Assembly: GCF_023487995.1 (NCBI RefSeq) | Contig: NZ_JAMFKN010000003.1 | Span: 434,001 to 498,000 of the forward strand | DNA from: Thermohalobaculum sediminis | GTDB taxonomy: Bacteria; Pseudomonadota; Alphaproteobacteria; Rhodobacterales; Rhodobacteraceae | Length of the DNA: 64,000 nucleotides | Direction of reading: 5' to 3' | Shown here: piece by piece, positions 8,845-17,280 of the stretch | Position numbering within the stretch: the stretch's first letter is position 1 | Layout of the letters: the number at the start of each line of letters is the position of its first letter | Notes under the pieces: generated by a model | Databases searched by the model: none | The model's input: only the letters and a program-made list of their open reading frames with translations | Told to the model about the DNA's origin: nothing | Translations under genes and position numbers: made by a program

Positions 8845-10407
8845 TCACTTCTTCACGAACCAGAGCCGCGGCTTGTTGTCCGGGAACTGCGGGATCTCGT
8901 CCACCTCGGCCGAGGCCGCCCAGGACATCGGCTGCTGATGCAGCGGGATGGCGATCACCTCCTCGCCCACGATCCTCAGCGCCTCGGTCTGCATGGCGAG
9001 GCGCTTGTCGCGGTCGAGCTCGACGCTCGCCTTCTGCACCAGCGCGTCGATCTCGGGATACGACCAGTCGCCCCAGTTGAACACGCCCGCATTGCCATCG
9101 CGCGAGTGGATGATCTGGATCAGCGGGCTGTAGCTGTCGAGCATCGGCAGCGTGGCCCAACCCAGCGTCCAGACATCGGCCTTGGCGCCGGTGCGCTTGG
9201 GCGTCTGCACCGGGCGCGGCGCGATGTCGAGCTTGGGCTCGATCCCGATCCGCGCCCACATCGAGGCGATCGCCTGGCAGAGCTGCTCCTCGTTCACGTA
9301 GCCGTCGCTCATGCAGTTGAACACGAAGGCGAAGCCGTCAGGGTAGCCCGCCTCGGCCAGAAGCGCCTTCGCCCCATCGAGGTCGTAGGGGGTGAGCTTG
9401 TCGAGCTCCGCATCATACCCGGGGATCTCGGGCGCGATGATCATGCCGGCGGCGCGCGACTTGCCGCGCATCACCCGGTCGCGCAGCAGTTCGAGGTCGA
9501 TCGCCTTCTGCATCGCCTGGCGCACGCGCAAGTCGTTGAGGGGGTTCTTGCCGCCCTCGGCCAGCTCGTCGCGCCGGTTCATCATCAGGAAGATCGTGCG
9601 CAGGTCGGTGCGCTCGAGCACCTTGACGTTCGGCGCGGCGGCAAGGCGCGGCAGGTCCTGCACCGGCGCGTCCTCGGTGAAGTCGATCTCGCCCGACAGG
9701 AGCGCAGCGACTCGCGTGGCGGCCGACGAGACGGGCGTGAACTCGATCCGGGTGAGGTTGTGCTGCGGCGTGTCCCACCAGCCGGGATTCACGACGAACA
9801 CGGTCTTCGCGTCGGGCTGGCGGCTCTCGACCTTGAAGGGGCCGGTGCCATTCGCGTTGAAGGTGGCGAAGCCCTCGATGCCCTTGGCGATGTCGGTCGG
9901 CACCTCGGCGTTGTGCTGGGCGAGCCACTCGGCATCGAAGATGTGGATGTTGGTCAGGTCGTTCAGCAGCAGCGGATAGGCGCCGTTGAGCTCCACATCC
10001 ACGGTGAAGTCATCGACCCTGGTAGCTGCCTTGTAGGCGGGCAGGTTGCCCTTGAGCGGCGAGTCGGCATGGCTCACGCGCTTGAGCGAGGCGATCACGT
10101 CGTCCGCCGTGAAGGGGTTCCCGTTGTGGAAGCTCACCCCCTCGCGCAGGCGGAACCGCCAGACCGTCGGCGAGAGGACTTCCCACGATGTCGCGAGCGC
10201 AGGCTCGATGGCGAGGTTGCGGTCGTAGCGGACCAGCCCCTCATAGACATGGTTCATCACGTTGATGGTGAAGCTGTCGCCGTAGGAATAGGGGTCGAGC
10301 GAGCCGATGTCGCGCGACGATCCCCAGCGGAAGGTCTCCGCCGCGGCGGCGGAGGCGAGCGCGGCCGACATGACGCCGGCGAGCAATGCGTATCTGAGTG
10401 CGGCCAT
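8845..10407 (-). CDS. ABC importer periplasmic substrate-binding protein (SBP family 5)
   Basis: The 520-residue protein begins with a Sec signal peptide (cleavage after ASAAAAE) and has the SBP_bac_5 layout, including YEGLVRYD near residue 55 and the late LGWATLPMLDSYSP segment. GGGAAGG is a good ribosome site for the ATG at 10407. Family members bind peptides, nickel, opines or other amides. The embedded deaminase and amidohydrolase genes argue for a nitrogen-rich cyclic or amide ligand. It is first in the operon, and its promoter region faces the divergent GntR gene. Confidence 0.93.
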   Translation of the reverse strand: MAALRYALLAGVMSAALASAAAAETFRWGSSRDIGSLDPYSYGDSFTINVMNHVYEGLVRYDRNLAIEPALATSWEVLSPTVWRFRLREGVSFHNGNPFTADDVIASLKRVSHADSPLKGNLPAYKAATRVDDFTVDVELNGAYPLLLNDLTNIHIFDAEWLAQHNAEVPTDIAKGIEGFATFNANGTGPFKVESRQPDAKTVFVVNPGWWDTPQHNLTRIEFTPVSSAATRVAALLSGEIDFTEDAPVQDLPRLAAAPNVKVLERTDLRTIFLMMNRRDELAEGGKNPLNDLRVRQAMQKAIDLELLRDRVMRGKSRAAGMIIAPEIPGYDAELDKLTPYDLDGAKALLAEAGYPDGFAFVFNCMSDGYVNEEQLCQAIASMWARIGIEPKLDIAPRPVQTPKRTGAKADVWTLGWATLPMLDSYSPLIQIIHSRDGNAGVFNWGDWSYPEIDALVQKASVELDRDKRLAMQTEALRIVGEEVIAIPLHQQPMSWAASAEVDEIPQFPDNKPRLWFVKK

Positions 10408-10434
10408 GAAACCGATACCTTCCCTGTCAATTTC

Positions 10435-10467
10435 TGTATCCGATTTTGGGATGATCCCGTATCGGAT
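10435..10467. promoter_or_regulatory. Inverted repeat upstream of the ABC importer operon
   Basis: ATCCGAT at 10438-10444 and ATCGGAT at 10461-10467 form a 7-bp inverted repeat with a 16-nt spacer, 30-60 bp upstream of the binding-protein start. TGTATCCGAT in the left arm resembles TGTATCCAAT at 10597-10606 in front of the divergent GntR gene. The likely role is an operator for that GntR protein. This is inferred from sequence alone. Confidence 0.45.
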
Positions 10468-10594
10468 GGGGACTCACGGATGGAAACAGACCGGTTTCAC
10501 GGCGGTTTCATGATCCACCGAGCCGAATCGGCACCGTCATCGCCCGTCCCCGTATGTGATTCCTTAACGCAGAGTCGCGACGCGATCCAGAAAA

Positions 10595-10636
10595 ATTGTA
10601 TCCAATCTTGACAGAACGACGGATGCACATTAAACG
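10595..10636 (+). promoter_or_regulatory. Putative promoter and GntR operator for the 10672 regulator
   Basis: ATTGTATCCAAT (10595-10606) is an imperfect dyad with ATTG/CAAT ends, typical of FadR/FCD-type GntR sites. It is followed directly by TTGACA (10608-10613) and, after 17 bases, TAAACG (10631-10636) as a weak -10. The start codon lies at 10672. The arrangement suggests autoregulation. A very similar ATTGCATGCAAT lies in the second GntR cluster at 25809-25820. Confidence 0.45.
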
Positions 10637-10671
10637 AGCATCAAGTGCATGTTTCGGGAGCGGTTTTCGCC

Positions 10672-11361
10672 ATGTCGACGCAACAGAACCGAGGCGACGC
10701 GATCTATGCGTCGCTGCGCCAGGCGATCATCGAGCAGGCACTGAAGCCTGGCGTGAAGCTGCCCGAGGACCAGATCGGCGAGGCCTTCGGGGTGAGCCGC
10801 ACCAGCGTGCGTGGCGCCCTGATCCGCCTCTCGGCCGAGAGCCTCGTCGAGATGCGCCCGAACCGCGGCGCGGCGGTCGCGACGCCCACGCTCGAGGAGG
10901 CCTGCGACGTGTTCGACATGCGCCGGACGCTGGAACGCGAGGTGGTGCTCAGGCTGTGCCGGAACCTCTCGACACGCGCGATCGACGCGCTCGAGACGCA
11001 TCTCGGCGAGCAGGAACGGGCGCTTATGGCGGGGGGGCCGCGCTCGATCCGGCTCACGGGCGAGTTCCACATCCTGCTCGCGGAACTCACCGGCTCGGCC
11101 ACGCTGGCGCAGTTCGTCAACCAGATCGTGTCGCGCTGTTCGCTGATCCTCGCCCATTACGGCCGGCCGCATTCGGGCGAGTGCGGCTGCGAGGAACATG
11201 CCCGCCTCGTCGCCGCCCTGCGCGAGCGCGACGCCGAGGCGGCGACGCGAATCATGGAGCACCATCTGGGCGCCGTGCAGTCGCGCGCGCGCCTCGACGG
11301 CGGGGAGAACGACCCGGACGTCACCGAGATTCTCAGCCGCTACGTGCGGGCCGCGTCGTGA
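10672..11361 (+). CDS. GntR-family transcriptional regulator (FCD/FadR subfamily)
   Basis: This 229-residue regulator has an N-terminal winged helix (about residues 8-72, with a GVSRTSVRGAL recognition helix) and a C-terminal helical FCD ligand/metal domain (EFH near 125, a later HYGRPHSGEC segment and EEH). The ATG at 10672 has GGGAG upstream; an in-frame ATG at 10645 is less well placed. It is divergent from the importer operon and is followed by the racemase-like gene. It is strikingly similar to the GntR gene at 26424-27110 (shared EQALKPG-x-KLPED, GESFGVSRT-type helix, RPHS segment), so the two probably arose by duplication and may sense related ureide-type compounds. Confidence 0.92.
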   Translation: MSTQQNRGDAIYASLRQAIIEQALKPGVKLPEDQIGEAFGVSRTSVRGALIRLSAESLVEMRPNRGAAVATPTLEEACDVFDMRRTLEREVVLRLCRNLSTRAIDALETHLGEQERALMAGGPRSIRLTGEFHILLAELTGSATLAQFVNQIVSRCSLILAHYGRPHSGECGCEEHARLVAALRERDAEAATRIMEHHLGAVQSRARLDGGENDPDVTEILSRYVRAAS

Positions 11362-11491
11362 CGCTCGCGCCCCGGAGATGCCCCTGCGCCCCTGCCTGCC
11401 GCCGACCGGACGGTGCCCCGGATCAGCGCCGCGCCCAGCGCCCGATGGCGACCCGGCGAAGCCCGGCGCCGCGCCGATCCATGAGCACGCC

Positions 11492-12178
11492 ATGCGCCTC
11501 CTGATCGTCAATCCCAACGCCTCCGAGGCGATGACCCACCGGATCGCAGCGGTCGCGCGCGCGCAGGCAGGCCCCGGGATCGAGGTCATCGCACGCACCA
11601 ACACGGCCGGCCCGCAGGCGATCGAGGGCGCGCGCGACGGCGCGATGGCGGTGCCGGGCCTGCTCGCCCTGCTCGAGGCCGAACCTTTCGATGCGGGGCT
11701 GGTCGCCTGCTTCGACGACACCGGCCTCGACGCCGCGCGCGAGCGTGCAATCGTGCCGATCCTCGGCCTCGGCGCCGCGAGCTTCCACCTCGCCGCGGCC
11801 GTCGCGCGGCGCTTCACGGTCGTCACGACGACCGCCGCGTCGGTCCCGGTCATCGAGGAGAACATCCTGCGCCTGGGCCTTGGCGGGCGCTGCGCGGGGG
11901 TCGCGGCCGCCGGGATCCGGGTGCTCGATCTCGAGACCGACCGCGCGGCGGCGGTGACGCGGATCGTGGCCGTGGCGCGCGAGACGGCGCGGCGCGGCGA
12001 TGTCGTCGTGCTCGGCTGCGCCGGCATGGCGGGACTGGCGTCCGAGATCGCCGGAGCCTGCGGCATCCCGGCGATCGACCCCGTGATCGCGGGTGTCGCG
12101 CTGGCGGTTGGCGCGATGGCGGCGGCCGCCGTGCCCGGAGCCGAGCCGGCCGAGGCGCGCGCAGCGGCCCGGTCCTGA
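11492..12178 (+). CDS. Aspartate/glutamate/hydantoin racemase-family protein
   Basis: The 228-residue product starts MRLLIVNPNASEAMT, the characteristic N-terminus of hydantoin-racemase/Asp-Glu racemase proteins. It keeps the two catalytic cysteines (C73 in VACFDDTG, C176 in VLGCAGM). Family members racemise hydantoins or allantoin, or act as maleate isomerases. In this window, next to ureide and amide degradation genes, allantoin or hydantoin racemisation is the best guess. It lies 130 bp downstream of the GntR gene on the same strand. Confidence 0.88.
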   Translation: MRLLIVNPNASEAMTHRIAAVARAQAGPGIEVIARTNTAGPQAIEGARDGAMAVPGLLALLEAEPFDAGLVACFDDTGLDAARERAIVPILGLGAASFHLAAAVARRFTVVTTTAASVPVIEENILRLGLGGRCAGVAAAGIRVLDLETDRAAAVTRIVAVARETARRGDVVVLGCAGMAGLASEIAGACGIPAIDPVIAGVALAVGAMAAAAVPGAEPAEARAAARS

Positions 12179-12202
12179 GATCCCGACAGGCCGGCGGGGA
12201 TC
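12179..12202. terminator. Possible convergent terminator hairpin
   Basis: GATCCC (12179-12184) pairs with GGGATC (12197-12202) around a GC-rich loop, immediately after the racemase stop and 38 bp before the convergent AllH gene end. There is no U-rich tail, so this is only a weak candidate. Confidence 0.3.
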
Positions 12203-12240
12203 GCCGCACCGGGTCACGCTGTTTCTGGCGGGGCGCGGTC

Positions 12241-13155
12241 TCAGGCCAGCTCGCCCATGGTCGCGGCGAGGCCCCCGCAGCAGGCCCGGGCAGCCGCCGC
12301 GAAGCCCGCGAGCGCGTCCCAGGGCGAATGGTGATCTTCGGCCCGGAGGCGGCGCAAGCCCGACGCGATGGCGCCGCGATCGGCCGCGAGCACGGCGTCG
12401 ATGACAAGGTGGAGGTCCGCGCGCAACCGGCCACGGAGCGCCGCCGCGAGATGCGCGGCGCTGATCTCGTTCGTGCATTCGCCGGCCAGAGCGGCAACCG
12501 CCTCGGCGAGACGCGCATGATGACGGTGCGCGCCAAGGCTGCGCAGCCCAACCGCGACGCCCGCGAGAAAGTCGTCACCCGACGGCGTGAGCCCCGGCCC
12601 GAGCCCCAGAAGCGACCGGGCCGCATCCTCGGGGAATGCCTGCGCGCAGCCCACCCCATCGCCCAGCCAGGCCGCAAGCCGCACGACCGCCGGCGCGGCG
12701 GCGCGCGCGACGTCGTCCTCCGCCGCACCGTCGGGCGCAAGCAGGACGCCGAGCCCCCCCGCCGGCAGATCGGGCGGGAGTTCCTCGGCGAGCGCCGAAA
12801 GCCCCGCAGCGAGCGTCACCGCGTCGGTCCGCGGCGGGGGCCGAGGGGACCAGGTGCCGGCCGGCGTCAACGCCGCCTCCACGCCGGGCAGAAGGAGGAG
12901 ATCGCCCGCGATGCTCGCCTCCGCCCCGACCTCGACAATTTCGCGCCAATCGCGCCCCGGCGCCGCCTGGCAGAGGATGTTGATCGGACCCTCGCCGATC
13001 CAGGTGTCGCCGATGCAAACCACCCCGCCGGGCAGGCGAAGACAGGCCGAGCGCCGGAAGGCGGCGATCACGACGCCATGCGCGCCGGGCCATAGCGCCG
13101 CCCGGGCATCCACGCCGATGCTGAGGGCTGCGGCCCGGACGCGATTGCCCGTCAT
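12241..13155 (-). CDS. allH: DUF2877 protein, AllH-like subunit of oxamic transcarbamylase
   Basis: The 304-residue protein carries the diagnostic DUF2877 motif LLGLGPGLTPSGDDF (about 182-196). In Escherichia coli the equivalent gene ylbF was renamed allH and, with fdrA (allF) and ylbE (allG), is reported to encode oxamic transcarbamylase, which converts oxalurate and phosphate to oxamate and carbamoyl phosphate. Here it is last in a minus-strand operon with the same partners and overlaps the carbamate kinase gene by ATGA. The assignment rests on the motif and on the conserved gene set. Confidence 0.85.
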   Translation of the reverse strand: MTGNRVRAAALSIGVDARAALWPGAHGVVIAAFRRSACLRLPGGVVCIGDTWIGEGPINILCQAAPGRDWREIVEVGAEASIAGDLLLLPGVEAALTPAGTWSPRPPPRTDAVTLAAGLSALAEELPPDLPAGGLGVLLAPDGAAEDDVARAAAPAVVRLAAWLGDGVGCAQAFPEDAARSLLGLGPGLTPSGDDFLAGVAVGLRSLGAHRHHARLAEAVAALAGECTNEISAAHLAAALRGRLRADLHLVIDAVLAADRGAIASGLRRLRAEDHHSPWDALAGFAAAARACCGGLAATMGELA

Positions 13156-14111
13156 GGGACCACATGCGTGCCGGTCTCGCCCCGCAACGCCGGGACGGCC
13201 TGCTCGAGATGCCCGATGATCGCGCGCCGGCCGCCGCCCTCGATGAAGCGGATGGCCGCGTCGATCTTGGGGCCCATGCTGCCGGGGGGGAACTGTCCCG
13301 CGGCATGGAGCCGCTTGAGCTCGTCGAGCCGGACCTCGGCGAGGTCGCGCTGATCCGGCTTGCCGAAGTTGATCGCGACGCGCGGGACGGCAGTCAGGAT
13401 CATCATCTGCTCGATACCGAGCACGTTTGCCATCTTCGCCGAGGTCAGATCCTTGTCGATCACCGCCGGCAGGCCCGAGCGGACCCGCGTCGCGGCCTGA
13501 CGCATCACCGGAATGCCGCCGCCGCCGCCCGCGATCACCACCGTGCCGCGCTTGACCAGCTCGTCGACCAGCGAGATGTCGCAGATGTGCCGGGGCCTCG
13601 GCGAGGGGACGACATGGCGCCAGCCGCGGCCGGAATCCTCGCGCATGAGCCAGCCGAGCTCGGCCTCGATCTTCTTCGCCTCGGGCTCGGAGAAGAAGGG
13701 GCCGACGAACTTGGTCGGATTGGCGAAGGCGGGGTCGTCGGGGTCGACCTCGACCTGCGTCAGCAGCGCCGCGACATGGCGCGGATTGCCCGCCGCGCGC
13801 AGCGCGTTCTCCATCGCCTGCATCAGCAGGTAGCCGATGCCGCCCTGGCTGTGCGCGACGCAGATGTCCATCGACATCGGCGGGATGCGGTCCATCGTCA
13901 GCATCTGGCGCATCATGATCTTGCCGACCACCGGCCCGTTTCCATGCGTCACGACCAGTTCGGGCACGCCCTGCAACAGCGGCAGCAGTGACTCGGCGGT
14001 GCGCCGCGCCACCTCCTTCTGCTCGCTCGATGTGCCGGCGATGTCCTCGGGATGAGTCGCGTTCCCGCCGATCGCAATCACGAGGCGGGCGGGCATAGCG
14101 TCATGGGCCAT
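13152..14111 (-). CDS. arcC: Carbamate kinase
   Basis: This 319-residue kinase (usual family size about 310) has IGGNA near the N-terminus, THGNGPVVG, an IAGGGGGIPV segment and DKDL-x-SA. Carbamate kinase transfers phosphate from carbamoyl phosphate to ADP, yielding ATP, NH3 and CO2. The ATG at 14111 (MAHDAM...) is chosen because GGAGAGGG lies upstream; the open frame extends to 14183 without such a site. In this operon it would consume the carbamoyl phosphate made by the FdrA/DUF1116/DUF2877 complex, as AllK does in E. coli. Confidence 0.94.
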   Translation of the reverse strand: MAHDAMPARLVIAIGGNATHPEDIAGTSSEQKEVARRTAESLLPLLQGVPELVVTHGNGPVVGKIMMRQMLTMDRIPPMSMDICVAHSQGGIGYLLMQAMENALRAAGNPRHVAALLTQVEVDPDDPAFANPTKFVGPFFSEPEAKKIEAELGWLMREDSGRGWRHVVPSPRPRHICDISLVDELVKRGTVVIAGGGGGIPVMRQAATRVRSGLPAVIDKDLTSAKMANVLGIEQMMILTAVPRVAINFGKPDQRDLAEVRLDELKRLHAAGQFPPGSMGPKIDAAIRFIEGGGRRAIIGHLEQAVPALRGETGTHVVP

Positions 14112-14142
14112 CGTCGCGGATCCCTCTCCCGGCCCCGTAGCC

Positions 14143-15642
14143 TCAGCGGGCCGTGGCCAGCGCGAGCGCGAGCCCGCAGGCATGGTGGTTCGAGGGCGCG
14201 ACCGCGATGCCCGCTTGCGCCAGCGCCGCGGCCTGCCGTGCGCGGTCCTGCGGGTCGCCGGCCGTGCCGGTGACCGACGCGACGACCGGCGCGTGCCCGG
14301 GACCTGCAGCCGCGACGATGGCGGCGAGGTGCCCGGCCGGGTCGGGATGCGCGCCGAAGCCGATCACGAGATCGACCAGCACGACCGCCACCGCGGGATC
14401 GTTGAGCGCCGCGCGCAGCATGTCGTCGCGCACGGATGGGTCGATCATCGGATGCGGCCGGCCGCGGGTGTATTCGTCGTCGCCGAGGTCGATGATGCGG
14501 TCGTGCCCCGCATCGCCCTGCCCCGGCTCGCCCACGCCCGGCACGGGCGCGTTCGAGACGACCTGCCGCCCCGCCGCGCGCAGCACGAGCTGCGCCTCGG
14601 CCGCCAGCGTGCCGCCGGAAAAGAGGCCCTCGATCCTGCCCGCGCGCCGCGCGCCGCTCGCACCGCGCGCCGCTGCCGCGTTGTCGAACCCCGCGCCCAC
14701 GGGCCGGCCCAGCGCGAGCTCGGCCGCATCGCGCAGGCTCGCCGCCTGCCGCGCGTTCGGGGGCAGCGCGAGTTTCCCTGCGCCGAGGAAGCAGACCACC
14801 CAAGGCTTGGCGCTCGCGGCGATGCGCGCGACCACCTTGCGCGCCACCTCCTCGTGAGGGGGTTTCGAGATCAGCACGACGGACGTGGTCGCGGGATCGG
14901 CGTCGAGCAGGTCCATCGCCGCCATCGTGGTGAGGCCGCCGATCTCGCGCTTGAGGTCCCGCCCGCCCACGCCGATCGCGTGGCTGATGCCGCCGCCCGC
15001 TTCCGAGATCAGGCACGACACCTCCTGCGTGCCGGTGCCCGAGGCGCCGATGATCCCGATCCCGCCGCGGCGCAGGCGGTTCGCGAAGGCGAGCGGCACG
15101 CCGCCGATGATTGCGGTGCCGCAGTCGGGCCCCATCATCAGGAGGCCGCGCTCGCGCGCCTCCCGCTTCAGCGACAGCTCGTCCGCAAGGCCGACATTGT
15201 CGCTGAACATCATGACGTTGAGCCCGCGGCGCAGCGCCTTGCGCGCCTCGGCCGCGGCGAAGTCGCCCGGCACCGAAATGAGCGCGAGATTGGCCGCGGG
15301 CAGCGCGCCCACCGCCGCCGCAATGCTGCGCGGGCGCCACGCGTCGGCGCCGCCAGCCGCGGCCTTCGGACGGTCGAGCCCCGCGAGCGCCGCGTCGCGC
15401 GCGGCCGCGGCGCTCGCCGCGTCACGGGCCTTGATCGCCAGCACGAGGTCGTTCGGACGCGCGTCGCAGTCGGGCCCGATCAGCCCGGCATCGCGCATGA
15501 TGGCGAGGTTCGAGGGCGAGCCCATCATCAGCGCCGCCTCGACCACGCCCTCCATCGCCGCGACCTCGCGCGACAGGCGCATCAGCGCGACCGAGTCGAG
15601 GTAGAAGCCCCTTCGGATCTCCGTGACCACATGCCCGCTCAT
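14143..15642 (-). CDS. fdrA: FdrA (AllF) acyl-CoA-synthetase-like subunit of oxamic transcarbamylase
   Basis: The 499-residue protein has succinyl-CoA-synthetase-like architecture: a CoA-binding Rossmann region (MMGPDCGTAIIG; IGIIGASGTGTQEV, followed by GGGISHAIGVGGRDL) and a flavodoxin-like C-terminal part (FSGGTLAAEAQ). The start at 15642 overlaps the DUF1116 stop by ATGA. E. coli FdrA is, as I recall, about 555 residues. The roughly 56-residue deficit matches a separate 65-residue gene at 16898-17095, suggesting FdrA is split here. It sits with DUF1116, DUF2877 and carbamate kinase, the AllFGHK set. Confidence 0.9.
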   Translation of the reverse strand: MSGHVVTEIRRGFYLDSVALMRLSREVAAMEGVVEAALMMGSPSNLAIMRDAGLIGPDCDARPNDLVLAIKARDAASAAAARDAALAGLDRPKAAAGGADAWRPRSIAAAVGALPAANLALISVPGDFAAAEARKALRRGLNVMMFSDNVGLADELSLKREARERGLLMMGPDCGTAIIGGVPLAFANRLRRGGIGIIGASGTGTQEVSCLISEAGGGISHAIGVGGRDLKREIGGLTTMAAMDLLDADPATTSVVLISKPPHEEVARKVVARIAASAKPWVVCFLGAGKLALPPNARQAASLRDAAELALGRPVGAGFDNAAAARGASGARRAGRIEGLFSGGTLAAEAQLVLRAAGRQVVSNAPVPGVGEPGQGDAGHDRIIDLGDDEYTRGRPHPMIDPSVRDDMLRAALNDPAVAVVLVDLVIGFGAHPDPAGHLAAIVAAAGPGHAPVVASVTGTAGDPQDRARQAAALAQAGIAVAPSNHHACGLALALATAR

Positions 15643-16889
15643 GCGACGCCCAGCTCCTCTGCGATGGCCATCACCGCCTGCTCGAAGCAGGCCATCGGCG
15701 CCTTGACGACGCCCGCGCCGACCTGCCCGATGCCGGGCTCGCGATGCGCGATGCCGGTGTTGATGGTCGGCGCGATGCCGGTCTCGACGACGCGGCGGAT
15801 GTCGATGCCCGAGGGCACGCCGAGGTAGTCCGCCGCCGGAATGGTCCATTCCGGGTTCTGCGCCAACGTGATCTCGCCCATCGCCCGGGTGAAGGTCGCA
15901 GCCGACGACGGCGCGCCCGCTCCCACGAAGCCCGCGACCGCCGGCGCCGCCGCCATGGCAAAGCCGCCGAGGCCGATCGTTTCGACGATCGCGGAATCTC
16001 CCATGTCGGGGTTCGCGTCCGCCGCCGAGAAGCCGGGGAAATAGAGCCCCTCGGGCATCTCGACCGGGGCGGTAAACCACCGATCCCCGGTGCCGCTCAC
16101 GCGGATGCCGAAATCGGTGCCGTTACGGGACATGGCGGTGACGACCGTCGAGCCCGCGATGCCGCGCACCGGGTCCATGATCGCCTTGCCCATCGCCATG
16201 GCGATGTTGAGGAAGAACTGGTCGTTCGCGGCGATGAAGGCCAGCGCGCGGGCCAGCGCCTCGCGGTCCCCGCAGGTGCGCGCAAGGCTCGGCGCGATCT
16301 CGCGCAGAAAGAGGCCCGAGCAGGCGACATTCCTCTGGTGCATCTCGTCGCCCATGCCGAGACCGCGGGCGATGATCGCCTTTAGCCCGACGCCGCCCTT
16401 CTCCCGGATCGCGGCGCCCAGCGCGGGACCGAAGGTGTCACGCAGCCAGCGCAGCCGGTCCAGCACCTCGGCGTCGTTGCCGCCAAAGCGCATGACCTTG
16501 CCCAAGCCCTCGTTGATCGCGCAGAAGGCCCGGTTCCCGAAGGCGCGGTTCTCGACGACCATGACGGGCTGCGAGACGGTGGTCATCCCGGTCATCGGGC
16601 CGACCGCGTCGAGGTGGTGGTTGGGATGGAACTCGACCCCGCCCGCGGCCGCGAGGCGCTCGGCCTCGGCAAGGTCCGCCGCCCAGCCCTCGAACACGAT
16701 GATGCCGGCGACCGCGCCGCGCATCGGGCCGCACATCCGCTCCCAGCCGATCGGGGGGCCTGCGTGCAGGATCATCCGATCCTTCAGCCCCGGCATCGCC
16801 TCGCGCGCCGGGATCACGTCCGCCAGCACCGGCTCGGCCGCGAACATCCGCGCGAGCGCCTCGGCATTCGCCGTCTCGATCCGCTCCAT
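15639..16889 (-). CDS. allG: DUF1116 protein, AllG-like subunit of oxamic transcarbamylase
   Basis: The 416-residue protein starts MERIETANAEAL at 16889, preceded by TGAGGCGGGCG. The longer open frame to 17120 is an out-of-frame overlap with the small upstream gene. It has conserved DUF1116 blocks such as GPPIGWERMCGPMRGA, EFHPNHHLDAVGPM, GDEMHQRN, and TAMSRNGTDFGIRVSG near the middle. In E. coli the orthologue YlbE/AllG is needed for oxamic transcarbamylase. It lies between the small FdrA-type gene (8-bp gap) and fdrA (ATGA overlap). Confidence 0.9.
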   Translation of the reverse strand: MERIETANAEALARMFAAEPVLADVIPAREAMPGLKDRMILHAGPPIGWERMCGPMRGAVAGIIVFEGWAADLAEAERLAAAGGVEFHPNHHLDAVGPMTGMTTVSQPVMVVENRAFGNRAFCAINEGLGKVMRFGGNDAEVLDRLRWLRDTFGPALGAAIREKGGVGLKAIIARGLGMGDEMHQRNVACSGLFLREIAPSLARTCGDREALARALAFIAANDQFFLNIAMAMGKAIMDPVRGIAGSTVVTAMSRNGTDFGIRVSGTGDRWFTAPVEMPEGLYFPGFSAADANPDMGDSAIVETIGLGGFAMAAAPAVAGFVGAGAPSSAATFTRAMGEITLAQNPEWTIPAADYLGVPSGIDIRRVVETGIAPTINTGIAHREPGIGQVGAGVVKAPMACFEQAVMAIAEELGVA

Positions 16890-16897
16890 CGCCCGCC

Positions 16898-17095
16898 TCA
16901 CACGCCGAGTTTCGAGAGGATAGCCGCCATCTTCGGGTCGCCGCCGGCTGGGGGAGTCCAGTCGACATGGATCGCCTCGACGCCGTTCTGCCGCAGCTCG
17001 GCGGCGAAGCCCTCGAGCCCGACATTCACGACCGCGACCGGCCCGGACAGAAGGCGCTGCGCCCCCGTCATCGCCTCGTCCTGCGCTTCGCCCAT
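16898..17095 (-). CDS. Small FdrA-type domain protein, stand-alone
   Basis: The 65-residue protein begins at the ATG at 17095, which has a perfect AGGAGG six bases upstream; a TTG at 17131 opens the same frame but lies inside the promoter element. Its sequence (PVAVVNVGLEGFAAEL, then HVDWTPPAGGDP) looks like the terminal segment of full-length FdrA proteins, as I recall them. The downstream fdrA is shorter than E. coli FdrA by about the same length. It is the first gene of the oxamic-transcarbamylase operon and probably a structural part of the complex. Confidence 0.75.
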   Translation of the reverse strand: MGEAQDEAMTGAQRLLSGPVAVVNVGLEGFAAELRQNGVEAIHVDWTPPAGGDPKMAAILSKLGV

Positions 17096-17124
17096 CTCCG
17101 GCCTCCTGTTCCCGTCCCACGGCG

Positions 17125-17159
17125 TTGACAAATTAGTAAGTGAATTTTTACCTTGTCAA
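17125..17159 (-). promoter_or_regulatory. Promoter/operator of the oxamic-transcarbamylase operon
   Basis: TTGACAA (17125-17131) and TTGTCAA (17153-17159) form an inverted repeat around an AT-rich core that stands out in this GC-rich window. Read on the minus strand, TTGACA is followed after 16 bases by ACTAAT, a plausible -35/-10 pair. The core holds GTAAGTGAATTTTTAC (17136-17151), nearly identical to the dyad at 18903-18918. It is therefore a likely binding site for the TetR protein at 18984. Confidence 0.6.
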
Positions 17160-17210
17160 TCGCTCCCGCGTCCGAGCGCTCCCAATTCTTCACCCGACCC
17201 ATGACACGAA

Positions 17211-17236
17211 CAGCCCGCGAGGGGTCCCGCGGGCTG
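17211..17236 (-). terminator. Stem-loop after the HpxW-like gene
   Basis: CAGCCCGCG (17211-17219) and CGCGGGCTG (17228-17236) form a perfect 9-bp stem with an 8-nt loop, 45 bp beyond the stop of the 17281 gene and just upstream of the next promoter. There is no strong U-tract on the minus strand, so termination efficiency is uncertain. Its position separates two same-strand transcription units. Confidence 0.5.
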
Positions 17237-17280
17237 CGCTTTCGCTCGTGGCGGTGCGATCGGGCGGGGTGGCGCCCCTC

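Noticed and set aside
10630-12066. Long minus-strand reading frame opposite the GntR and racemase genes
   Set aside because: It is rich in Arg/Ala/Pro, has no family-like segments and mirrors two well-supported plus-strand genes; typical of GC-rich antisense frames.
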